The notes: generated from the letters alone by a model not told the origin. DNA of 64,000 nt from Streptomyces venezuelae (GCF_008642275.1 NZ_CP029189.1:2712001-2776000), one strand, 5' to 3'. Counted from the first letter of the stretch, positions 44,291 to 53,308 are shown. Made by a program: numbers and translations.

Positions 44291-46426
44291 CTACTCGGAG
44301 CGGCCCGTGTAGAAGGCGACCGTGAGGTCCTTCACCAGCGCCTTGCGCTCGTAGTCGTCGAGCTCGACGAGCCCGCGCGAGGTCAGCCGGTGGACGGTGT
44401 CGTCGACGGCGTCCACGACCGAGGACAGCACGGTGTCCCGGTGCTTGGCGTCGATCGCCGCGACCCGGCGGCGGCGCATGGCCTCGGCCACCTCGGCCGC
44501 GTACTCGATCCGGGTCGGCTGGGCCGAGAACACCTCGATCCCGACGGCCTCGGTCTCGGCCGCCAGCATCCGGGTCAGCGCGTCGCCGACGGCCTCGGCG
44601 TCGCGCAGGGTCGGGGCGTCCTCGTGGAAGGCGTCGGCGGGCAGCTGCGACAGCACGCGGGCCATCGCCGACTCGACCTGCTCGGCGAGGTACTCCGTGT
44701 GGTCCTCGACGGCGAGGGTGGCGCGCGCGGTGTCCCTGACCTGCCAGACGACCTGGACGACTACCTGGAGGGCGAGGCCGCCCGAGTCCACGGCGGGCAT
44801 CGGGTCGCTGCGCCAGTGGCGCAGGCGTACGTCGACCCGGCGGCGCAGGAGCAGCGGACTGACCCAGGTCAGGCCGGTCCGCCGGACGGTGCCGCGGTAG
44901 CGGCCGAAGAGGGTGAGCACCCAGGCGTGGCCGGTGCGGGACCGGCCGAGTCCGCCCAGCGACACGAGGGCGACGATGCCGAGGAAGGCGAGCGGCGGCC
45001 AGTGGGTGGCACGCAGGCCGTGATAGGCGCGGGGCGTCGCGCCGAAGGCGGCCACGAACGCGGCGGGGACGGCCCCGGCCCGCCAGAGCACGGCCAGGCA
45101 GCCGGCGAGGGCGAGCCCGCCGACCGCTACGCCGACCCAGCCGGGCAGCACCGGGCCGCGGTGCTCCCGGAGCCGGTCGTCACCGCGGGGCACCCGGCGG
45201 CCGGGGGCGGGGCGCGGGGAGCGGGCGGTGGGTGCGGTGGCCGCGCGTGCGGGTGCGGTGGCCCCGCGTGCGGGTCCGGGTACGGGCGCCGGTACGGGTG
45301 CCACCGGAAGCTGCCGCGTACCGCGGAACGGGAGGTGCACGGGCACCTCGGTGACGGCGGTGCCCCGGTGGGCTCCGGGGCCCGGCAGGTCCGGGGCCCC
45401 GGAGTCCTCGTCCAGGCCGCGGGCCACCGCCTGGGCGACGATCTCGACCGGGCCGGGGCCGGGGATGCCGGAGCGCGGTGTCGCGTCCGCGGGTTCGGGA
45501 GCGTACTCGGGCTCGGGATCGGGATCGGGCTTGGATTCCGGACCGGGCTCGACGACGGCCGCCGGTCCGGGCCCGGGGACGTGGAAGTCCGGCGGAAGTG
45601 CCGCGTCCACGGGGTCGGAAGCGGGCTCGATTCCGTGCCCGTGTTCGTGCTCCGGCTCCGGCTCCGGCTCAAGAGCGGCCGCCGGTCCGGGCCCGGACTC
45701 GGACTCGGCTGTCCGCAGGCGCAGGGTGGCCACCCCGGCGGGGGTCTCCGCCTCCTGCGGGTGCGGGATGTCCAGGCCCGGGCCGGCCCACGGGGCCGCG
45801 GCGCCCTGGTCCCCCTCGTCGTACGGATGGGCCCGGGCCGCCGGGACCTCCCAGCCGTGCGGCGGCTCGGGGGCCGGGCGGGCGGCCCGCGCCGCGGCCC
45901 AGCCGAACGAGGTCTCGGCGGCGCCGGCGTGCTCCGGCGCGGCAGGGCCGCCCACCAGGGCGGGCGGCGGGAACGGCGGGGCGGCCTCGCGCGGGGCCGC
46001 GAGGGCGACGGCCGCGTGCACCGGCTCCGGTACGGGCGGCGGCTCCGCGGCCCACTGCGGGTGAGCCGCCGGCAGGACCGCGGGCGCCGGGGCCGGAGCC
46101 GGGGCCTGGACGGGCGCCGGAGCCGGGACGGGTGCGGGAGCCGGGGCGGGCGCCGGGGCCGGGGCCGGGGCCGGGGCGGGCGCCGGAGCCAGGACGGGTG
46201 CGGGAGCCTGGACGGGAGCCGGGGCGGGCGCCGGAGCCGGGGCGGGTGTGGGTGCCGGAGCCTGGACGGGCGCCGGAGCCGGGACGGGTGCGGGAGCCGG
46301 GGCGGGATCCGCCGACCGGACCGACGCCGGGACCGCCGACCGGACCGACGCCGGGACGGCCGGCGGCACGCGGAGGGTGCCCGTCGTCGAGGTGGTGCGC
46401 GTGGGGAACATCGTTACCTCCGTCAT
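44291..46426 (-). CDS. SPFH/Band 7 domain protein with Pro-Ala-rich N-terminus
   Basis: 711 residues from ATG 46426, which overlaps the stop of the upstream hydrolase gene (ATGA). Residues about 40-120 are almost pure Pro-Ala repeats; then 300 residues of acidic Pro/Glu-rich linker; two hydrophobic segments (VGVAVGGLALAGCLAVLW and PPLAFLGIVALVSLGGLG); then the SPFH domain (TLFGRYRGTVRRTGLTWVSP, VDVRLRHWRSDPMPAVDSGG, LALQVVVQVVWQVRDTARAT) and a helical end. SPFH proteins scaffold membrane microdomains. Coupling to a peptidoglycan hydrolase suggests a cell-envelope role. Confidence 0.88.
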   Translation of the reverse strand: MTEVTMFPTRTTSTTGTLRVPPAVPASVRSAVPASVRSADPAPAPAPVPAPAPVQAPAPTPAPAPAPAPAPVQAPAPVLAPAPAPAPAPAPAPAPAPAPVPAPAPVQAPAPAPAPAVLPAAHPQWAAEPPPVPEPVHAAVALAAPREAAPPFPPPALVGGPAAPEHAGAAETSFGWAAARAARPAPEPPHGWEVPAARAHPYDEGDQGAAAPWAGPGLDIPHPQEAETPAGVATLRLRTAESESGPGPAAALEPEPEPEHEHGHGIEPASDPVDAALPPDFHVPGPGPAAVVEPGPESKPDPDPEPEYAPEPADATPRSGIPGPGPVEIVAQAVARGLDEDSGAPDLPGPGAHRGTAVTEVPVHLPFRGTRQLPVAPVPAPVPGPARGATAPARAATAPTARSPRPAPGRRVPRGDDRLREHRGPVLPGWVGVAVGGLALAGCLAVLWRAGAVPAAFVAAFGATPRAYHGLRATHWPPLAFLGIVALVSLGGLGRSRTGHAWVLTLFGRYRGTVRRTGLTWVSPLLLRRRVDVRLRHWRSDPMPAVDSGGLALQVVVQVVWQVRDTARATLAVEDHTEYLAEQVESAMARVLSQLPADAFHEDAPTLRDAEAVGDALTRMLAAETEAVGIEVFSAQPTRIEYAAEVAEAMRRRRVAAIDAKHRDTVLSSVVDAVDDTVHRLTSRGLVELDDYERKALVKDLTVAFYTGRSE

Positions 46427-47796
46427 GCGAACAGCCGGCGCCAGGTTTCCGGGCCCGGGTAGCCGTTGGCCGAGGCGCCGGTCCAGCCCTGCGCACGCTG
46501 GAAGGCCTCGACGTTGCGGCGGTCGGCCTCGCTCCAGCGCAGGCCCGGACCGGATGTGTAGTACTTGCCGAAGCCCTTCTTCACCAGCTGGCGGCCGAGC
46601 GCCCTGATGGCCTCGTGCGACTGGCCCGGGCGGAACACCCCGGCGCCCGGGAAGGCCCGTACCCCGCCCGGTCCCGGCGCGGCCCCGACCGTCGGCGGGA
46701 TGTTCTTGCCCTGCTTCTCGACCAGCAGCTTCCACGTGTGCGTGCCGGGAATGCCGTCGGCGTCCGCGCCCGTCCAGCCCTGCGCGCGCTGGAAGGCAGC
46801 GGTGGCGAGCTTGTCGTGGTCGCTCCACGTCCGGTCGGCCACCCCCTTGGGGTAGAACCGGTAGGCGCCGCGCTCGATCAGCATCCGGCCGAGCTGGGCG
46901 ACGTGGTCGTTGGTGGCGCCGGGGCCGAACTTGTCCGCGCCCGGGAAGACGGTCGCGTCCCCCGGCTTCGGGCCCGCCGGCGGCGGGGCGCCCGGAGTGT
47001 CGGGCAGGATGCCGGCCGGCACCCCGTTGAACCGGTACGGGACGTACTTGGTCGCGTTGCTCCAGTACCCGTAGGGGGTGGCCAGCTTCCGCGTGTTCGG
47101 GCGCGTCTGCTCGTAGGCCACGTAGTGCGTGTGCGTCGAGTCGACCCAGCCGCCGAAGATGACCACGTGCGAGCCGTTGTTGGGGTCCGCCGGGTTGTGG
47201 AAGAGGAGCATGTCCCCCGGCAGCAGCTCATCCTTCGTGATCTTGGTGGCGAACTTGTCGAGGCTGCCGGTCCATTCGTTCGACCCCAGGTTCCAGACCA
47301 TGGAGACGTAGCCCGAGCAGTCCTGGCGGTACCCGTCCATCCAGTACTCGGACATGCTGTACGGGACCTGCGCGTCCAGCCACAGCTTCGCCCGGTTGAT
47401 GATCGTCGCGCGGTCGATCCGCCGCACGACGCCGGGCTGGGCGGGAGCGCCGGGCTTCCCCACCGGCCCGCCCTTCGGGCCGTGCAGCGGGGTCCGGGCG
47501 CCCTGCGGGGAGCCCGGGTCGTCCAGGGCGACCGGCCCCGGGGCCGGGGTGGTCACGGCGACCGCGGCCGTGGTGCCGCCGCCGCCCAGGACCACTCCCG
47601 CGGCGGTGGCCAGCACCAGCGCCCGGCGGGCGCCGCGTGCGGCCGGGTGCCCACCGTCCCGGAGCGGTACGGCCCGCCCGCGGGCGAGGGCGCGGCGGCG
47701 CTGGGCGCAGCCCCGGCACACGCAGTCGCCCGCGGGCTGGTACTCCTCGAAACCGGGCATCGGCATCTGCACATGCGTCGGAGGCTGCATCGTCAT
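46423..47796 (-). CDS. NlpC/P60-like cell wall hydrolase with two peptidoglycan-binding domains
   Basis: 457 residues from ATG 47796. A cytoplasmic-looking start with a CxCxxC cluster (AGDCVCRGCAQRRRALARGR) precedes one membrane helix (ALVLATAAGVVLGGGGTTAA). The exported part has an NlpC/P60-like module with nucleophile Cys in YRQDCSGYVSMVWNLG and His in GSHVVIFGGW, then two PG-binding modules that each end AFQRAQGWTGA. It likely cleaves peptide cross-bridges or stem peptides. The stop overlaps the SPFH gene start. Confidence 0.87.
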   Translation of the reverse strand: MTMQPPTHVQMPMPGFEEYQPAGDCVCRGCAQRRRALARGRAVPLRDGGHPAARGARRALVLATAAGVVLGGGGTTAAVAVTTPAPGPVALDDPGSPQGARTPLHGPKGGPVGKPGAPAQPGVVRRIDRATIINRAKLWLDAQVPYSMSEYWMDGYRQDCSGYVSMVWNLGSNEWTGSLDKFATKITKDELLPGDMLLFHNPADPNNGSHVVIFGGWVDSTHTHYVAYEQTRPNTRKLATPYGYWSNATKYVPYRFNGVPAGILPDTPGAPPPAGPKPGDATVFPGADKFGPGATNDHVAQLGRMLIERGAYRFYPKGVADRTWSDHDKLATAAFQRAQGWTGADADGIPGTHTWKLLVEKQGKNIPPTVGAAPGPGGVRAFPGAGVFRPGQSHEAIRALGRQLVKKGFGKYYTSGPGLRWSEADRRNVEAFQRAQGWTGASANGYPGPETWRRLFA

Positions 47797-47989
47797 GCGG
47801 TTCCGTCCACTCCCCTGCTCGTCCACTCGTCCACCGGTCGGCCGGAGCCGCAGCTGATGAGGCATCAGATGCGGCACGCGCAGACATATGGTGCACGATA
47901 AACCCCTCAAACATGGGTTAATCGGACAAGGTGGGCGTGGCTGGTCACGGGCACCCCTGGAGGTGGGGTAGAGTTTTCCCTGTCAGCAA

Positions 47990-48063
47990 GCGCCGCTAGC
48001 TCAGTTGGTTAGAGCAGCTGACTCTTAATCAGCGGGTCCGGGGTTCGAGTCCCTGGCGGCGCA
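47990..48063 (+). tRNA. tRNA-Lys (CTT), copy 3
   Basis: Identical to copies at 30702 and 41532: same acceptor, D-arm, anticodon CTT and TPsiC arm. Preceded by TGTCAGCAA, which also precedes copy 2 and resembles TCAGACAA before copy 1. Followed by CAGACGGAGGAAG, like copy 1, so copies 1 and 3 share flanks and look like a duplication. Confidence 0.97.
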
Positions 48064-48070
48064 CAGACGG

Positions 48071-48108
48071 AGGAAGCCCCCCGCAGCGAAAGCTGCGGGG
48101 GGCTTCCT
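48071..48108 (+). terminator. Terminator after tRNA-Lys copy 3
   Basis: 17-bp perfect stem AGGAAGCCCCCCGCAGC with GAAA tetraloop, 8 bp after the tRNA. It also lies beyond the 3' end of the sortase gene on the other strand. Confidence 0.92.
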
Positions 48109-48133
48109 CGTTGTGCCGGGGCGGCGCGGGCGC

Positions 48134-48802
48134 TCAGGCCGCGGTGCCCGGCGCGGCCGGGCGGGCTCCCACCCCGGTCAGGTAGGCGGAGACCACCACG
48201 TTCGCCGTGTACTCCTTGGCCACCTTGTCGTACGTGCCCCCGCAGGTCACCAGCCTCAGCTCCGCGCGGCCCCGGACCCGCGGGCCGTAGGCCTTGTGCG
48301 CGTCGAAGGCCGCGCGCGGGTAGACCCGTACGTCCTCGACCGTGAACTCGGCGACCGAACCGTCCGTCCGCACCACCCGCACCTTGTCGCCCGGCTGCGT
48401 GGAGCTCAGGCCGTAGAACACGGCCGGCTTGGAGCGGGTGTCCACGTGGCCCACCATCAGCGCCGTCCCGGCCGTCCCCGGCTGGGTGCCCCGGCCCCAC
48501 CAGCCCACCGTGCCCGGCCGGTCGTACGGGGGCGGCTCGATCGCGCCGTCCTTGTCCAGGTCCCGGGAGATCACCGGGGCCTGGATGCCTATGGAGGGCA
48601 CGTCGACGCGCTGGGGCGGGGCCGCGGCGAGCGGGGCGTGCGCGGCCGGCAGTCCCGGACCCACCGCCCCTCCGGCCTGCCCGGCGGGCGGGGGAGGCGC
48701 CACGGTGAGCTGGCGGCCCCACAGCCACAGACCGAGCACCAGCACCGCCCAGGCGGCGAAGGTCAGCAGCCGGCCGCCGGCGGAGGCCTTGTCCTCACTC
48801 AC
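48134..48802 (-). CDS. Class F sortase
   Basis: 222 residues from GTG 48802 (VSEDKASAGGRLL), which overlaps the upstream stop by 8 bp. One signal-anchor helix (TFAAWAVLVLGLWLWG), a Pro/Ala stalk, then the sortase domain with VDVPSIGIQAPVI, catalytic His in MVGHVDTRS, and catalytic Cys in LVTCGGTYD. Arg is expected near AYLTGVGARP. Class F sortases of actinobacteria attach or cross-link surface proteins. Forms an operon with the secreted protein at 48795-49394, probably its partner. Confidence 0.92.
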   Translation of the reverse strand: MSEDKASAGGRLLTFAAWAVLVLGLWLWGRQLTVAPPPPAGQAGGAVGPGLPAAHAPLAAAPPQRVDVPSIGIQAPVISRDLDKDGAIEPPPYDRPGTVGWWGRGTQPGTAGTALMVGHVDTRSKPAVFYGLSSTQPGDKVRVVRTDGSVAEFTVEDVRVYPRAAFDAHKAYGPRVRGRAELRLVTCGGTYDKVAKEYTANVVVSAYLTGVGARPAAPGTAA

Positions 48803-49394
48803 CGCTGCGGCGGCGGCGCAGGGCCAGCGCCCGGCCCGCGACGGCCAGGGTGGCCACCGCTGCGAGGACGGCACCGATGACCGTGTGCGGCAGCCCGGGT
48901 CCGTCGGCGCCGTGGGCCTTCTTGGCCGACTGCGCCGCGAGCTCGGCGGACATGCCGCCGCCGCCCGCGTGCACCGGCCAGACGGGCGTCGCGTGGTGGG
49001 ACGGGTGGCGGTACTCGGAGACCTGGACGGAGCCGCTGAACTTCTCGTGGCCGTCGCACATCACCCGGACGGCGTGCCAGCCGGGCGAGGCGTGCGAGCT
49101 GATCATCGCGTCGCCGTAGAGCGGGCTGCGGCCGCCGTCCCGGCCGTAGAGGTCGACCTCCGACACGAAGACGGCGGACCTGGCCGCTCCGCGGGTTCCG
49201 TCACAACCCTGGACGCGCAGCTTGACCTGCGCTCCGGGGTGAGCCGGACTCGGGTCGACCGTGACGCTGCCTCGATCTCCGCGGTCACCGCGGTCCTCCT
49301 CGCCCGCGAGGGCGATCGGCGCGGTCACCGCCGAGAACGCCGCCAGGACGACGGCCATCGCGGTGGCGCGGACAGCGATCGGAACACTGCGCAT
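48795..49394 (-). CDS. Secreted membrane-anchored protein coupled to sortase
   Basis: 199 residues from ATG 49394 after GAGGAGG. Signal peptide (AMAVVLAAFSAVTAPIALAG), an extracellular beta-rich domain (VTVDPSPAHPGAQVKLRVQG, SPLYGDAMISSHASPGWHAV), then a helix TVIGAVLAAVATLAVAGRAL and the basic tail LRRRRSGE. The C-terminal helix plus basic tail is the shape of a sorting signal, but the LPXTG-like motif expected before it is only GLPHTVIG (LPHT followed by V, not G). Stop overlaps the sortase start, so the pair is coexpressed. Confidence 0.83.
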   Translation of the reverse strand: MRSVPIAVRATAMAVVLAAFSAVTAPIALAGEEDRGDRGDRGSVTVDPSPAHPGAQVKLRVQGCDGTRGAARSAVFVSEVDLYGRDGGRSPLYGDAMISSHASPGWHAVRVMCDGHEKFSGSVQVSEYRHPSHHATPVWPVHAGGGGMSAELAAQSAKKAHGADGPGLPHTVIGAVLAAVATLAVAGRALALRRRRSGE

Positions 49395-49582
49395 GGTGAA
49401 CCTCCTCGACAAGGAGATTCACGCGCGGCGCGCCGCCGCGCATCCGGAGCGGCGCCGTACGGGTCGGCCGTACGCCCCAAACGCGGTACGCCCGTTCGGC
49501 CGTACGCCGTACCCGTGTGCCGCGGGCATGCGGCCACGCGCCGGGGCGGGCACGCCGGACGCGTCAGACCGGTCCGGACGCG

Positions 49583-50362
49583 TCAGACCAGGTCGACCAG
49601 GTCCGCGATCGACGCGACCGTCCTGGTCGGGCGGAACGGGAACTTCTCGGTGTCCTGCTCGGTGGTCAGGCCGGTGAGGACGAGGAACGTCTGCATGCCC
49701 GCCTCCAGACCGGCCAGCACGTCAGTGTCCATCCGGTCGCCGATCATCGCGCTGGTCTCCGAGTGCGCGCCGATCGCGTTCAGGCCGGTACGCATCATCA
49801 GCGGGTTCGGCTTCCCGGCGAAGTACGGCTTCTTGCCGGTCGCCTTGGTGATCAGCGCGGCGACGGCGCCCGTGGCCGGGAGCGGGCCCTCGGTGGAGGG
49901 GCCGGTCTCGTCGGGGTTGGTGCAGATGAAGCGCGCGCCCGCGTTGATCAGGCGGACCGCCTTGGTCATCGCCTCGAAGCTGTACGTCCGGGTCTCGCCG
50001 AGGACCACGTAGTCGGGCTCGTGGTCGGTCAGGATGTAGCCGATGTCGTGGAGGGCGGTGGTCAGGCCGGCCTCGCCGATGACGTACGCCGTGCCGCCCG
50101 GACGCTGGTCGTCGAGGAACTTCGCGGTGGCCAGCGCCGAGGTCCAGATGTTCTCGACGGGGACCTGCAGCCCCATGCGGCTCAGGCGGGCCTGGAGGTC
50201 GCGGGGGGTGTAGATCGAGTTGTTGGTCAGCACCAGGAAGGGCTTGCCGGACTCGCGCAGCCGCTTGATGAAGGCATCGGCGCCGGGGATCGGGGTGCCC
50301 TCGTGGATGAGGACCCCGTCCATGTCGGTGAGCCAGGATTCGATCGGCTTGCGCTCTGCCAC
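49583..50362 (-). CDS. HAD-IIA family phosphatase, NagD-like
   Basis: 259 residues from GTG 50362. Motif I SWLTDMDGVLIHEGTPIPG, motif II Thr in VLTNNSIYTPRDL, cap domain (ETRTYSFEAMTKAVRLINAG, ARFICTNPDETGPSTEGPLP), motif III Lys in FAGKPNPLMM and motif IV MIGDRMDTDVLAGLEAG. Such enzymes dephosphorylate nucleotides or sugar phosphates; NagD favours UMP. The longer start at 50410 adds an unlikely Arg-rich leader. Monocistronic between terminal ends of the sortase pair and a phosphodiesterase. Confidence 0.92.
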   Translation of the reverse strand: MAERKPIESWLTDMDGVLIHEGTPIPGADAFIKRLRESGKPFLVLTNNSIYTPRDLQARLSRMGLQVPVENIWTSALATAKFLDDQRPGGTAYVIGEAGLTTALHDIGYILTDHEPDYVVLGETRTYSFEAMTKAVRLINAGARFICTNPDETGPSTEGPLPATGAVAALITKATGKKPYFAGKPNPLMMRTGLNAIGAHSETSAMIGDRMDTDVLAGLEAGMQTFLVLTGLTTEQDTEKFPFRPTRTVASIADLVDLV

Positions 50363-50470
50363 TGGACTGTTCTCCGCTCTCGGTGACCTGCGACCTCTGG
50401 TCTCTGCCACCCTAACGGGGCCGGGCCGTCGACGTCCCTGCCGTCCACAGCCCGGACCGCGGGAGGGGGA

Positions 50471-51991
50471 TCAGCCCAGGCGGACGTTGTCGACGGTCCA
50501 GAACCAGTTGTTGTTGCCGCTGTAGCGGAAGCGGACCTGGACGTCGGTGGCGCCGGCGGGGACCTGGAGGGCGAGGGACTCGGACCTGGCGACGGCGTCG
50601 GCGGTGTAGGTCTTCACCACGACCGGGGCGGCGCCGTTGTAGGAGACCAGGACCTGGCCGGTCTGGCCGGCCTCGTGACGGTAGTGCGTCTGGAAGGTCA
50701 GGTTCCGTGTGCTGCCGCCGGCGACCGTCCACTTGGGGGTGACGAGGGTGGAGTCGAAGGTGCCGGTGTGGCTCTTGTCGTCCCACTCGTCGGAGTCGGC
50801 GACGGCGAAGACGTCACGGGAGCGGACGTTCAGCTCGCGCCACTGGTCGCGCTGCGACTGGCTCCAGAACTCGTCGGTCGCGAAGGCCCAGCCGGCCCAC
50901 TCGGTGACACCGCCCGTGCCCATCTTGGAGTTGTCGACGGACCACCCGGCGGGCGGGGTGTGCGTGAAGCCCTTCACGCCGGCCGGGATGCCCGTCTCGT
51001 CCACCCGGGCCTGGAGGTTCGGGCGCAGGCCGTCGAACGGGTCGTCGTCCGGGGCGTTCAGCGGGACGCCGTCGAGAGCGGAGGTGCTGACGCCGACCTG
51101 GGCGAGCGCGGTGGCGGCGACGTCGGCCAGCCGCACGTCGGTGCGTACGGAGCCGGCCGGGATGCCCGCGCCCTTGGCGATGACGAAGGTGCCGCGCTCC
51201 TGGATGGTGGAGCCGCCGTGGCCGCCGGAGTCGGTGTGGCCGTGGTCGGTGGTGACGAGGATCTTCCAGTTCTCCTGGGCGTACGTCGGGCGGTTCTTGA
51301 CGGCCGTGAGGAGCTGGCCCACCAGGGTGTCGACACGGGCGATGGTGTCGAGGTACTGCTGGCTGGCCGCGCCGTAGGAGTGGCCGGCCGCGTCGATCTC
51401 GCCGAGGTAGACGAAGGCGGCGTCCGGGTTCTGGCCCTGCAGTTCGGCGGCGGCCGCGGCGATCTTCGGGTCCTCGGAGCGGTAGCCGTCGCGGTCGCCC
51501 TTGAGGGAGAGCCGCTTGTCGACCTTCGCGGAGAAGATCGGGCCGTTCTGGTCGGTGGAGGTGATGGGCTCCCAGTCGGCGGCCGCGTAGGTGTTGAGCG
51601 CCGGCCTGGCGTTCTCGATGCGGGTCAGGAAGTCCGGGTGGGCGGTGTAGTTCTTACCGGTGAAGGAGTTGTCCTTCACGCCGTGCTTGTCGGGCCAGAC
51701 CCCGGTGGCGATGGTGGACCAGCCGGGGCCCGAGGAGGTGGCGGCCATCGGGCTCGCGTAGAGGGTGCTGCGGGCGGTCAGGCCCTGGGCCATCAGACCG
51801 TTGAGGTGGGGTGCGTTGGCCGCCTTGACGCGGTCCAGGACCGCGCCGTCGATGCCGATGACGAGGACCTTGTCGGTGTTGGCCGCCGCGCCGGCGGCGC
51901 CTGCGGGGGTGGCCGCGACGGTGGCGGCGATCAGGGCGGAGGTGACGGCGGTCGCGGCGAGGGCGCGACGTCCGGGCAGGACAGGGGACAC
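50471..51991 (-). CDS. Secreted alkaline-phosphatase-superfamily phosphodiesterase
   Basis: 506 residues from GTG 51991 after CAGGAGGAG. Signal peptide with RRALAATAVTSALIAAT; mature domain with metal ligands VLVIGIDGAVLDRVK, a Ser/Thr nucleophile region MAATSSGPGWSTIATGV, EIDAAGHSYG and TTDHGHTDSG (metal-binding). This is the type I phosphodiesterase/nucleotide pyrophosphatase-like group. The last 120 residues form a beta-sandwich-like module (SRDVFAVADSDEWDD, VQVRFRYSGNNNWFWTVD) that may bind polymer. It lies 151 bp downstream of the phosphonate-type importer, so a role in phosphorus scavenging is suggested. Confidence 0.85.
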   Translation of the reverse strand: MSPVLPGRRALAATAVTSALIAATVAATPAGAAGAAANTDKVLVIGIDGAVLDRVKAANAPHLNGLMAQGLTARSTLYASPMAATSSGPGWSTIATGVWPDKHGVKDNSFTGKNYTAHPDFLTRIENARPALNTYAAADWEPITSTDQNGPIFSAKVDKRLSLKGDRDGYRSEDPKIAAAAAELQGQNPDAAFVYLGEIDAAGHSYGAASQQYLDTIARVDTLVGQLLTAVKNRPTYAQENWKILVTTDHGHTDSGGHGGSTIQERGTFVIAKGAGIPAGSVRTDVRLADVAATALAQVGVSTSALDGVPLNAPDDDPFDGLRPNLQARVDETGIPAGVKGFTHTPPAGWSVDNSKMGTGGVTEWAGWAFATDEFWSQSQRDQWRELNVRSRDVFAVADSDEWDDKSHTGTFDSTLVTPKWTVAGGSTRNLTFQTHYRHEAGQTGQVLVSYNGAAPVVVKTYTADAVARSESLALQVPAGATDVQVRFRYSGNNNWFWTVDNVRLG

Positions 51992-52142
51992 GTACTCCTC
52001 CTGGGAGCAAGTGAGCGGCGAAAGGAGCGGGGATCTTCGACGTTCCGTCGTGCGCCGGGTCCGGACCGAAGGTGCGGTCTTCGGTCCAGACCCGTTATGC
52101 AAGAGTCACTCTGCCGGTCGGGAGTGGCCAGGAAGTTGCCGG

Positions 52143-53219
52143 TCAGCTTCCGGTTGCCGACTTCCACGCGTCGACGTAGCCGGTGAGGTTCGCGTCGATG
52201 TCGGCCCAGTCCGGCTCGAAGATCTCCACGCCCGTCATGAGCTTGGTCAGTTCCACGGCGTTGGCGTCGGTCGGCTTGACGTCGGTGCGCGCCGGGAAGC
52301 CGCCGCCGACCCCGCTGACGAGCTGCTGGGCCTCCTCGCTGAGCAGGAAGTCGAGGAGCTTCCTGCCGTTCTCGGCGTGCGGGGCCTTGTCGACCAGACC
52401 GGCCGCGTACGGCAGCGCGAAGCTGGTGGGCCTGCCGCCCTCCTTCGCCGGGAACCAGATGCCCAGGTTCGGCATGGACTTGGACTGCGCGAAGTTCATC
52501 TGGACGTCACCGTTGGCGACGAGCAGCTCGCCCTTGTCGGTCTTGGGCGCCAGCTTGCTGGTGGAGGAGGACGGGCCGACGTTGTTGGCCTGGAGCTTCT
52601 TCAGGTAGTCCATCGCCGACTCCTTGCCGCCGAAGTCGTGCATCGACTTGATGAGCACGGCCGTGCCGTCACCCGCGACGCCCGGGGTGGAGTACTGCAG
52701 CTTGCCCTTGTACTTGGCGTCCAGCAGCTCCTCCCAGGTCCTGGGGGCCTCGGCGAGCTCCTTCTTGTTGTAGACGAACCCGAAGTAGTTGTTGACGACC
52801 GAGGTCCACTTGCCGTCGGCGGCCTTGTCCGCGCCGTTGACCTTCTCGGAGCCCTGCGGCCGGTAGGACTGCAGCAGGCCCTTGCCGTCGGCCTGCTGGA
52901 TGAACGGCGGCAGGGTGATCAGCACGTCGGCCTGGGTGTTGGTCTTCTCGCGGACGGCGCGCTGCACCATCTCGCCGGAGCCGCCCTCGACGTACTTGAC
53001 CTCGATGCCGGTCTTCTTGGTGAAGTCGGCGAAGACCTTGTCGTACCAGCCGTCGCCCTTCTCGCTCTTGAGGCCGTCGGCGCTGTAGACGGTGACGACC
53101 TTCTCGCCGCCCTTGGAGTCGGCGGCGGAGGAACCGCCACCGCAGGCGGTGAGGGAGGAGGCGAGGGCGAGGCCGCCGGTGACGGCGGTGGCGATGCGGA
53201 GGAGTCTCTTGCCGGTCAT
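52143..53219 (-). CDS. 2-Aminoethylphosphonate-type ABC substrate-binding lipoprotein
   Basis: 358 residues from ATG 53219. Signal peptide ending in the lipobox LTAC with lipidated Cys26, then GGGSSAADSKGG. The mature domain has VTVYSADGLKSEKGDGWYDK, GIEVKYVEGGSGEMVQ, VNNYFGFVYNKKELAEAPRT and FPARTDVKPTDANAVEL, the pattern of the 2-aminoethylphosphonate/Fe(III)-type periplasmic binding proteins. Last gene of the phosphonate locus, 89 bp after the second permease. Binds phosphonate outside the cell and feeds the permeases. Confidence 0.87.
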   Translation of the reverse strand: MTGKRLLRIATAVTGGLALASSLTACGGGSSAADSKGGEKVVTVYSADGLKSEKGDGWYDKVFADFTKKTGIEVKYVEGGSGEMVQRAVREKTNTQADVLITLPPFIQQADGKGLLQSYRPQGSEKVNGADKAADGKWTSVVNNYFGFVYNKKELAEAPRTWEELLDAKYKGKLQYSTPGVAGDGTAVLIKSMHDFGGKESAMDYLKKLQANNVGPSSSTSKLAPKTDKGELLVANGDVQMNFAQSKSMPNLGIWFPAKEGGRPTSFALPYAAGLVDKAPHAENGRKLLDFLLSEEAQQLVSGVGGGFPARTDVKPTDANAVELTKLMTGVEIFEPDWADIDANLTGYVDAWKSATGS

Positions 53220-53308
53220 GGAACTTCCTTACGGGGAAAGGGAGTCTGCGGGGGTGTGAGTGCGGGTGCGGGTGCGGGGGTGTGAGTGCGGGTGCGGGCC
53301 CCGCGGGT

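Noticed and set aside
44390..46462. 690-codon frame opposite the SPFH gene
   Set aside because: Mirror of the Pro-Ala repeats and GC-rich coding; no start signal or domain.
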